NCBI GenBank assembly: GCA_036274055.1
Contig: DASUGM010000318.1
Coordinates: 1-5,645 of the forward strand
DNA length: 5,645 bases
Reading direction: 5' to 3'
Origin: DASUGM01 sp036274055
GTDB taxonomy: Bacteria; Acidobacteriota; Vicinamibacteria; Vicinamibacterales; SCN-69-37
Of the stretch, positions 1 to 4,675 are shown piece after piece. The stretch's first letter is position 1. Every line of letters begins with the position of its first letter. Made by a program: the position numbers and the translations under genes. The notes below the pieces were generated by a model. That model saw only the letters and a program-made list of their open reading frames with translations, was not told the origin of the DNA and searched no databases.

Positions 1-88
1 GAAGGACGCGCAGGCCGACGTCATCGACGCGCGCCTCAAGAAAGCCTGGGCGCGCGCGGACTTCAAGCTGACGGGATCGAAGTTCTAG
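1..88 (+). CDS. C-terminal end of a probable TPR-repeat protein (partial)
   Basis: A reading frame enters at the left edge (first full codon at base 2) and stops at TAG 86-88, giving 28 visible residues that end in KAWARADFKLTGSKF. The fragment is charged and helical, then has a short hydrophobic tail ending in Phe. From memory, TPR-containing hypothetical proteins of Acidobacteriota often end in a similar W-(A/S)-RADV-type tail closing on RF or KF, so this is probably the last helix and tail of such a protein. Too little is present to show a TPR motif, and the function is unknown. The gene converges on the reductase gene that stops at 220. The palindromic element begins nine bases after this stop. 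I am fairly sure it is coding, from frame openness and codon use, and less sure of the family. Confidence 0.55.
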   Translation, partial: KDAQADVIDARLKKAWARADFKLTGSKF

Positions 89-97
89 GGGTTTCTA

Positions 98-220
98 GAT
101 TCTTGACGTGGAGATAGTAGAGGGAGTGTAGGCAGTGTGGAAAACCTTTGGTTTTTCAAAAAACCAAAGAGGGTTTCCTACACTGCCTATACTTCCTACA
201 CTGTCTTCACGTCGAGAATC
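98..220. repeat. Long palindromic intergenic element, copy 1 (9-bp periodic arms)
   Basis: A 123-bp imperfect palindrome fills the space between two convergent genes. Its outer 13 bp are GATTCTTGACGTG (98-110) and CACGTCGAGAATC (208-220), inverted with one mismatch. Each arm holds four degenerate 9-bp units: 105-113, 114-122, 123-131 and 132-140 on the left, and 178-186, 187-195, 196-204 and 205-213 on the right. The approximate consensus is GNAGTGTAG, or CTACACTNC when inverted. The centre is an exact 11-bp inverted repeat, CTTTGGTTTTT at 146-156 against 159-169, with a 2-base loop. The right end touches the stop codon of the reductase gene (222-220). The region is AT-richer than its surroundings. 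A transcript from either strand should fold into one long hairpin, so a bidirectional terminator or mRNA 3'-end structure is plausible. A small REP- or MITE-like mobile repeat is the alternative. TA follows the right end and precedes the left end. Confidence 0.85.
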
Positions 221-1143
221 TAAGAACGATTATTCGGTCTCAGCGCGGCGTACAGCCCGCGCATGATCGGCGTCGGCACGCCGACCGCGCGACCGCGTCG
301 AACGACGCTGCCGGCGAGCGACTCGACCTCGATGCGCTTGCCTTGTGACAGATCAATCAGCAGCGACGACCGGGTCGTCGGCGGGATGCTCTCGACGTAG
401 GCCTCGATCTTGCTCAGCAGGTCCGCCGCGACGGCGATGCCAGACCGGCGCGCGACCGCATCGACTTCGGCGACCGCGGCCATGAATGCCGGCCGCCCCT
501 CCGGGTCGGCCCAGATCGGGCCGATCGGCAGCCGCGCGGCGCCGGTGAACGCGGCGAACGGCGCGAGGTAAATGAACTTCTCCCAGATTGGCACGCGCGC
601 GTCGGCGACCGCTTCGGCGTGAATGTCGGCGGCCTTCATGATCGTTTCGATCGCGCGGACCCGCGGCGAGACGTCCGCCCCGGCGTCAAAGCACTCGCCG
701 AAGACGATGCGACGATGCGAGCCGGTTTGGCGGATGACGCCGGGACCGTCGATCGCGGTGGCGATGTAGGTCGCTCCGGCGATCGTCCGGGCGCGGCCGG
801 CAACGGCTTCGACTTCCTCGGCGCTGTCGACGCCGTTCTGCAGCGTCAGCACCGTCGTCTGCGGGCCGAGCAGCGGCGCGATCAACGGCAGCGCGCTGGC
901 GTTGTCGTAGGTCTTGACCGCGACGACCACGACGTCGGTCGGGCCGATCGCGGCCGGGTCGCTTTCCGCGCGCATCGGCGCGACGAAGTCGCCGACGGCA
1001 CTCGAGATGATCTGCATGCCGCGCGCGCGAATCGCGTCGCGGTGCGCGCCGCGGGCGATGACGCTGACGTCCTGTCCGGTGCGCGCCAGGAGCGCCGCGT
1101 AGTACCCGCCGACCGCGCCGGCGCCGATGATCACGAATTTCAT
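220..1143 (-). CDS. 2-dehydropantoate 2-reductase (PanE/ApbA) family protein
   Basis: The 307-residue product matches the usual length of ketopantoate reductases, cytosolic enzymes that reduce 2-dehydropantoate to pantoate with NADPH on the way to pantothenate and CoA. An N-terminal Rossmann fold begins MKFVIIGAGAVGGYY, with the GxGxxG loop at residues 7-12. VVVVAVKTYD follows at 71-80, and the family LQNGV motif at 101-105 includes the conserved Asn103. In the helical C-terminal domain, Lys189 of WEKF fits the catalytic lysine. Ser259/Ser260 and Glu272 match the conserved substrate-contacting Ser and Glu. The two asparagines normally four and eight residues after the lysine are Leu193 and Ala197, so the true substrate may differ. 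The ATG at 1143 has an AAGGA site ten bases upstream. The gene lies behind the histidine phosphatase in the same direction, separated by a palindromic repeat. Family assignment is firm; pantoate synthesis is not. Confidence 0.88.
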   Translation of the reverse strand: MKFVIIGAGAVGGYYAALLARTGQDVSVIARGAHRDAIRARGMQIISSAVGDFVAPMRAESDPAAIGPTDVVVVAVKTYDNASALPLIAPLLGPQTTVLTLQNGVDSAEEVEAVAGRARTIAGATYIATAIDGPGVIRQTGSHRRIVFGECFDAGADVSPRVRAIETIMKAADIHAEAVADARVPIWEKFIYLAPFAAFTGAARLPIGPIWADPEGRPAFMAAVAEVDAVARRSGIAVAADLLSKIEAYVESIPPTTRSSLLIDLSQGKRIEVESLAGSVVRRGRAVGVPTPIMRGLYAALRPNNRS

Positions 1144-1153
1144 TTCTTCTTTT

Positions 1154-1158
1154 TCCTT
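1154..1158 (-). promoter_or_regulatory. Ribosome binding site for the reductase gene
   Basis: On the minus strand AAGGA (1158-1154) stands ten bases before the ATG at 1143-1141, within a purine-rich stretch that continues to the start codon. It supports this ATG. The motif lies just outside the second palindromic element, roughly where that element's missing left terminus would be expected. Confidence 0.6.
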
Positions 1159-1164
1159 GTACAG

Positions 1165-1277
1165 AACGTGAAGAAAGTAGAGCTAGTGTAGGCAGTGTAG
1201 AAAACACCTGGTTTTCGAAAACCACAGAGCTCTTCTACACTCCCTACACTCTCTACACTTCCTTCATGTCAAGAATC
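1165..1277. repeat. Long palindromic intergenic element, copy 2 (left terminus missing)
   Basis: This 113-bp segment has the same architecture as the element at 98-220. Four 9-bp units in the left arm (1165-1173, 1174-1182, 1183-1191, 1192-1200) face four in the right arm (1235-1243, 1244-1252, 1253-1261, 1262-1270). Comparing 1166-1200 with the inverse of the right arm gives 28 matches in 35. The centre contains the exact palindrome TGGTTTTCGAAAACCA at 1209-1224. The right terminus, CATGTCAAGAATC (1265-1277), is the inverse of copy 1's left terminus with one change. The matching terminal bases are not recognisable on the left, so that end is eroded or truncated beside the reductase ribosome binding site. 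It begins ten bases after the histidine phosphatase stop codon, reading leftward. It may attenuate or end transcription between the two genes, or may simply be a dispersed repeat. Confidence 0.82.
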
Positions 1278-1287
1278 CAGGAAACGA

Positions 1288-1812
1288 TCAGTACCGGATT
1301 CTCGTCGTCGTTCCCGCGCCCGGCACAACCACGAACATGCTCGTGTAGTCGTCGTCGGCGACGGTCACGACGCCGCCGCCGAGCGCTTTGATGATCTCCG
1401 GGACCGAGTTCGAATGGCCGACCACGAGCACGATGTCGTTGGCGTGTTCCTTCTTCAGCCTGGCGATCAGGCCCGGTGTGTCTTTGGATGTCACCACCTG
1501 CGCGGTCAGGCCGAGTCTTGCCGCCAGCGGCGCGGCGGTGTTCTTCGTGCGCTTGTACTCGGTGGTGAAGATTGCCTTGATGCCGGCGTCCGCGAGCATC
1601 GACGCGATCTTCCTCGCGCGCGCCTCGCCCTCGGGCGAAAGCTCCGGATCGGCCGGCGCGGTCATGCCCGCGGAAACGACGCCGCCATCGGCGCGCTCGG
1701 CGTGACGGACCACGTAGACCAGTTTTTGCGCCAGCGCGATCGCCGGCGTCAAAGAGCAGACCGCGGCGAGCACGCCAATCGTCAGCCAGCGCCGCGTCGA
1801 CGTATGAGTCAT
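1288..1812 (-). CDS. Secreted histidine phosphatase superfamily protein (SixA/phosphoglycerate-mutase-like)
   Basis: A 174-residue protein starting at ATG 1812-1810. It opens with a signal peptide: a basic stretch (TRR), a hydrophobic core (LTIGVLAAVCSL) and an ALA site near residues 26-28, predicting export to the periplasm or membrane surface. The mature part begins with a beta strand and the catalytic RHAE motif, where Arg36 and His37 form the phosphohistidine centre. LSPEG follows at 58-62, then TTEYKRT, whose Arg88 fits the second phosphate-binding arginine and Glu85 the acid position. VVGHSN supplies the second histidine, His133. This order is that of branch-1 histidine phosphatases. 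The domain is short, like SixA, but its substrate is unknown and could be a small phosphoester. The start shares one base with the permease stop (TGATG), which argues for translational coupling. The same frame stays open to 2277, but that stretch lies antiphase inside the permease and lacks the family signature. Confidence 0.88.
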   Translation of the reverse strand: MTHTSTRRWLTIGVLAAVCSLTPAIALAQKLVYVVRHAERADGGVVSAGMTAPADPELSPEGEARARKIASMLADAGIKAIFTTEYKRTKNTAAPLAARLGLTAQVVTSKDTPGLIARLKKEHANDIVLVVGHSNSVPEIIKALGGGVVTVADDDYTSMFVVVPGAGTTTRIRY

Positions 1813-3077
1813 CACTTCCCTCTCGGTGCGACGAAAAACAAGATCGCGCCGGCGGCCATGAATGCCAGGCCGACGCGCAGCTGCACGGCGCTCACGCCAT
1901 ACAGGATAGCGATTGACAGCGCCAGCGCGAGGCCCGGCACGATCAGGCCACCTGGAATCGTAAACGGCGCGCGGCCGGCACGCCTGAGCGCGATGACGGA
2001 GGCGCACGTGCCGGCGTAGACGAGCAGGCGCGCGACGCCGCTGGCCTGGGCCAGCACGGAAAACGACGAGAACAGCGCCAGCGCCCAGGTCACCACCGAG
2101 GTCACGACGATCGCGAACGTCGGCGTACGGAAGGTCGGGTGCACTCGGCCGAACCAACCCGGCAGATCGCGCTGTTCCGACAGCGCATAGAGCATGCGCG
2201 ATCCCGCCAGCGCGCCCCCGACGTTGTTGCCGGTCATCGAGACCACGGCGCCAACCGTCATCATCAATGCGCCCCAACCGCCGATGAAGATCGCGGACGC
2301 GTCGGCGAGCGGCGTCCGTGAGGTCGCGATCGCCGGCAGCGTCCCCAGCGCGACGATCTGCACCGCGGTCATCACCGTCGCGACGATCACGATCGTCGTG
2401 ATCATCGCGAACGGCACCGCCTGGCGTGGATTCCGGGCTTCGCCGGCGGGAATCGGGATGATCTCATAGCCGCCGTAGGTGAAGATCAAATACAGCGCGG
2501 CGGTCGAAATCTGCGCCCACGTCACCGCCTGTTCCGGCGCGAGCGCGGCGGCGCTGACGTGCGGCACGCCGAGGATCACGAACAGCGTCAGTGGAATCAG
2601 CTTCGCGATCGTCAGGCCGTTGACGACGAAGGCGCTCTGCTTGATGCCGCGCAGGTTGATCGCGGTGATGGCGACAACGACGAACGTCATCACTGCCATG
2701 CGCGCGGTGCCGGCGCGGAGATTGGGCCAGTAGAACCCGAGCGCGTCGGCCAGGCCGTTGACGATCGACGCCCAGCTGGTGACGCGCGTGATCCACAGCA
2801 TCCAGCCGACCTCGAAGCTGGGAAATCGGCCGAAGGCTTCGCGGGTGTAGAGATACGGCCCGCCGGTGCCCTCGAAGCGGCTGCTGGCTTCGGCGAAATT
2901 GAGCGCGATCAGCATCGCCAGCACACCGACGAGCCCGACCGCGATCCAGCTCCACGCGCCAATCTGCGCGGCGACGATCGCCGGCATGAGAAAGATCGCG
3001 CCGCCGATGACCTGATTGACGCCAATCGCGGTCAGGTCCCATTTGCCGAGCTCGCGGCGCAGCGTCGGTTCAGACAT
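1812..3077 (-). CDS. APC-superfamily amino acid permease
   Basis: A 421-residue, strongly hydrophobic protein with about twelve predicted membrane segments, the usual size and topology of amino acid-polyamine-organocation transporters. It should import an amino acid or related compound across the inner membrane by ion or proton coupling. Family landmarks appear in order. RRELGKWDLTAIGVNQVIG at residues 7-25 leads into the unwound first helix (GGAIF, 25-29). GTGGPYLYTREAFG is at 70-83. In the sixth helix, GGYE is followed by AGEARNPRQAVP (211-222). The helix-8 loop motif GSRMLYALSEQRDLPGWFG is at 292-310, followed by HP.FRTP. The start at 3077 places the first motif at the normal distance from the N terminus. 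An in-frame ATG at 3098 would add seven residues, and neither start has a clear Shine-Dalgarno. Its neighbours are a divergent Rieske oxygenase and an overlapping phosphatase. The substrate cannot be told from sequence. Confidence 0.9.
   Translation of the reverse strand: MSEPTLRRELGKWDLTAIGVNQVIGGAIFLMPAIVAAQIGAWSWIAVGLVGVLAMLIALNFAEASSRFEGTGGPYLYTREAFGRFPSFEVGWMLWITRVTSWASIVNGLADALGFYWPNLRAGTARMAVMTFVVVAITAINLRGIKQSAFVVNGLTIAKLIPLTLFVILGVPHVSAAALAPEQAVTWAQISTAALYLIFTYGGYEIIPIPAGEARNPRQAVPFAMITTIVIVATVMTAVQIVALGTLPAIATSRTPLADASAIFIGGWGALMMTVGAVVSMTGNNVGGALAGSRMLYALSEQRDLPGWFGRVHPTFRTPTFAIVVTSVVTWALALFSSFSVLAQASGVARLLVYAGTCASVIALRRAGRAPFTIPGGLIVPGLALALSIAILYGVSAVQLRVGLAFMAAGAILFFVAPRGK
1815..1824 (-). 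promoter_or_regulatory. Ribosome binding site for the histidine phosphatase gene
   Basis: On the minus strand the purine run GAGAGGGAAG lies inside the last codons of the permease. Its AGGG (1821-1818) is five bases before the stop/start overlap at 1814-1810. It decides the start at 1812 in favour of the signal-peptide form of the phosphatase. Confidence 0.6.
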
Positions 3078-3098
3078 GCGGTGCGTGGGTTGTATCAT
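3069..3098 (+). promoter_or_regulatory. Candidate promoter for the Rieske oxygenase gene
   Basis: TTCAGA (3069-3074, four of six to a -35 consensus) and TATCAT (3093-3098, five of six to a -10 consensus) are 18 bp apart. Transcription would begin near 3105, only a few bases before the GTG start at 3108, giving an almost leaderless message. The -35 lies inside the first codons of the divergent permease. This is pattern matching only. Confidence 0.35.
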
Positions 3099-3107
3099 CA
3101 AGGCCGG

Positions 3108-4223
3108 GTGGCGTCCTACTCGCGTCCGACACTTCCAGCGACGGCATTCACGCTGCCGGCGCGGTACTACACCGATCCGACGATTTTCGACCGTGAACGC
3201 GAGGTCTTCGATCGGCGGATGTGGGTCGGCGTCTGCCGGCTCGAGGACATTCCGTCGCGCGGCTCCTACGTCGTCCGCGACATCGCCGGCGACAGCGTCA
3301 TCGTCGTCCGCACCGGTGACGACTCGGTGCACGCGCATCAGAATCTGTGCCGCCATCGCGGCACGCGCCTCTGTGCCGAGCCGGCGGGCCAGTTCGCCGG
3401 CGCGATTCAGTGCCCGTATCACGCCTGGACCTACGACTACGATGGCCGGCTCCGCGGCGCGCCGCACATGGACGGATCGCCCGGATTCAACCGCGACGAC
3501 TTTCCGTTACACGGCGCCCGCGCCGGGATCTGGGACGGCTTCGTCTTCGTGTCGGTCGCTACAGACGGTCCGACGCTCGACGAGCATCTCGGCGGCATGA
3601 AGCCGCTGTTCGCGCCGTGGCGGATGCAGGAGCTCGTGCGCGCGGCGCAGATCGTCTACGACGTCCAAGCGAACTGGAAATTGATCGTGCAGAACTACAA
3701 CGAGTGCCTGCACTGCCCGACGCTGCATCCGGCGCTGAACAAGCTCTCGCACTACCTCAGCGGCGACAACGAGCCGATTCGCCCGACCTACATGGGCGGA
3801 CGCATGGATCTCAACGACGGCGTCTGCACGATGACCTTCGACGGCCAGACGAAGCGCGACTACCTGCCGGGCCTCAGCGCCGCCGACCAGCGCCGCGTCT
3901 ACTACTATTCGGCCTTCCCGAATTTCCTGGTCGCGCCGCATCCCGACTACGTGATGGTCCACACGCTGTGGCCGATCTCGCCGAGCCAGACGCGCATCAA
4001 CTGCGAATGGCTGGTGCATCCACGCGAGCGCGCCAAGCCGGACTTTGACTTCTCCGACGCCACGAGTTTCTGGGACCTCACCAACCGTCAGGACTGGCAG
4101 GTCTGTGAGCTCGCGCAAGCCGGCATTTCCTCGCGCGCGTATCAGCCCGGACCGTATTCGAACCGCGAGGACTTGCTCTACGCGTTCGATCAGTACGTGC
4201 TCAGGACGCTAGGCGAGGTCTAG
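3108..4223 (+). CDS. Rieske non-haem iron oxygenase, alpha (catalytic) subunit
   Basis: With the GTG at 3108 the product has 371 residues, normal for a compact ring-hydroxylating-type oxygenase alpha subunit. The N-terminal Rieske domain binds a [2Fe-2S] cluster through Cys81-x-His83 (CRHRGTRLC) and Cys102-x2-His105 (CPYHAW). The C-terminal SRPBCC-type domain carries the mononuclear iron site in NYNECLHCPTLHP: His202 and His207 are ligands, and Asp329 in RQDWQVCE is the likely third. The residue bridging cluster and iron is Glu199 instead of the usual Asp, as reported for carnitine monooxygenase CntA. Such enzymes hydroxylate or oxidatively demethylate small molecules using electrons from a separate reductase, which is not in this window. 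The frame stays open leftward to 2559, but that part is antisense to the permease. AAGG at 3100-3103 precedes the GTG by four bases. A TTG at 3090 is a weaker alternative. The divergent permease may import the substrate. Confidence 0.9.
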   Translation: MASYSRPTLPATAFTLPARYYTDPTIFDREREVFDRRMWVGVCRLEDIPSRGSYVVRDIAGDSVIVVRTGDDSVHAHQNLCRHRGTRLCAEPAGQFAGAIQCPYHAWTYDYDGRLRGAPHMDGSPGFNRDDFPLHGARAGIWDGFVFVSVATDGPTLDEHLGGMKPLFAPWRMQELVRAAQIVYDVQANWKLIVQNYNECLHCPTLHPALNKLSHYLSGDNEPIRPTYMGGRMDLNDGVCTMTFDGQTKRDYLPGLSAADQRRVYYYSAFPNFLVAPHPDYVMVHTLWPISPSQTRINCEWLVHPRERAKPDFDFSDATSFWDLTNRQDWQVCELAQAGISSRAYQPGPYSNREDLLYAFDQYVLRTLGEV

Positions 4224-4226
4224 ACG

Positions 4227-4282
4227 CCAGGCCCCAGGCCCAAGGCCCAAGGCCCAAGACTGACGACCCAAGACCCAACGTC
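4227..4282. repeat. Heptamer tandem repeat array
   Basis: Eight consecutive 7-bp units start four bases after the oxygenase stop codon. The first four are two copies of CCAGGCC and two of CAAGGCC. They then degrade through CAAGACT and GACGACC to CAAGACC and CAACGTC. The array is framed by TAGACG (4221-4226) and its inverse CGTCTA (4297-4302), and the left copy includes the stop codon. A short ACGTC/GACGT inverted repeat (4278-4282 with 4295-4299) closes the right side. No T-run follows, so it is not a classical intrinsic terminator. Slipped-strand expansion would explain the graded decay of the units. I infer a simple-sequence intergenic repeat without known function. Confidence 0.8.
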
Positions 4283-4292
4283 TTCGCGAGCC

Positions 4293-4328
4293 TCGACGTC
4301 TAAGTACGCGTTTGTAGGATAAACACAA
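4293..4328 (+). promoter_or_regulatory. Candidate padR promoter and operator
   Basis: TCGACG (4293-4298) and TAGGAT (4315-4320) are spaced 16 bp and could be -35 and -10 boxes for the downstream operon. TTGT (4312-4315) and ACAA (4325-4328) form a small dyad over the -10 box. PadR proteins commonly bind TGT/ACA-type dyads at their own promoters, so autorepression is plausible. The signals are weak and were found by eye. Confidence 0.3.
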
Positions 4329-4336
4329 GAACAGCG

Positions 4337-4675
4337 ATGCCCAAAGGCGACTTCATCGGCGAGTTCGAACTCTACGTGCTGCTGGCGGCGCACCACCTTG
4401 GCGACGAAGCCTACGGCGTGACCATCCGGCGGCGGATTGAGGAGCGTACCGGACGCGAGGTGGCGGTTGGCGCGATCTACGCGACGCTGGGCCGGCTCGA
4501 AAGCAAAGGCCTGGTCTCGTTCACGCTGTCCGATCCCGAGCCGATCCAGGGTGGGCGCTCGCGGAAGTACGTGCACCTGACCGCGGCCGGCAGACGCGCG
4601 CTCAACACGTCCACCGACGCGCTGATGCGAATGATCGAGGCGCGTCCGGCGCCCGCCCGGGGGCGCACGCGATGA
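4337..4675 (+). CDS. PadR-family transcriptional regulator
   Basis: A 112-residue protein made almost entirely of a PadR winged helix-turn-helix domain. It begins with GEFELYVLLAAHHLGDEAYG (residues 8-27). The recognition region EVAVGAIYATLGRLESKGLV (41-60) matches the PadR signature G-(A/S)-(I/V)-Y-x-x-L-x-R-L-E. The wing strand follows (GGRSRKYVHLTAAGRRAL, 72-89). After it there is only a short helix and a basic tail, so it is the small subfamily without a large C-terminal dimerisation domain. This is typical of the acidobacterial PadR regulators paired with ADOP permeases. Its TGA (4673-4675) overlaps the ATG of the permease (4672-4674), so the two are one translationally coupled operon, and it probably represses that operon in response to an unknown ligand. 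No strong Shine-Dalgarno precedes the ATG. Confidence 0.9.
   Translation: MPKGDFIGEFELYVLLAAHHLGDEAYGVTIRRRIEERTGREVAVGAIYATLGRLESKGLVSFTLSDPEPIQGGRSRKYVHLTAAGRRALNTSTDALMRMIEARPAPARGRTR

Noticed and set aside
146..180. Classical Rho-independent terminator at the centre of copy 1
   Set aside because: The 11-bp stem is AT-rich at its loop and no T-run follows the stem on either strand. A termination role for the whole palindrome remains possible but is not of the standard form.
148..348. 66-codon plus-strand frame starting inside the first palindrome
   Set aside because: Its start lies in the hairpin, it has no ribosome site, and the rest is antisense to the reductase C terminus.
619..1191. 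Plus-strand open frame opposite the reductase
   Set aside because: Asp/Arg/Ala-rich composition with no motif; a GC-rich antisense shadow of a gene with clear Rossmann and active-site motifs.
1244..1272. A promoter reading leftward from a perfect TTGACA (1272-1267) at the end of copy 2
   Set aside because: At 16 to 18 bp spacing the only -10 candidates, such as TGTAGG, match three of six or fewer. The TTGAC(A/G) is part of the element's conserved terminus in both copies.
98..1277. CRISPR array
   Set aside because: The repeated units are 9 bp, contiguous and arranged as inverted arms. There are no spacers and no cas genes.
1288..2277. A 329-residue version of the histidine phosphatase beginning at 2277
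   Set aside because: The extension is low-complexity Arg/Ala-rich sequence in a different frame of the permease. The start at 1812 has a ribosome site and a signal peptide.
2559..3107. Leftward-extended N terminus of the oxygenase
   Set aside because: It lies entirely antisense to the permease, reads as charged filler without a motif, and would place the Rieske domain far too deep in the protein.
1812..3467. A 551-residue version of the permease beginning at 3467
   Set aside because: The extra N-terminal residues lie antisense over the oxygenase's conserved Rieske domain, have no membrane or transporter character, and precede a normal APC N terminus at 3077.
4220..4576. Minus-strand frame running through padR and the heptamer array
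   Set aside because: The C-terminal part merely translates the 7-bp repeats and the rest is antisense to the PadR helix-turn-helix.
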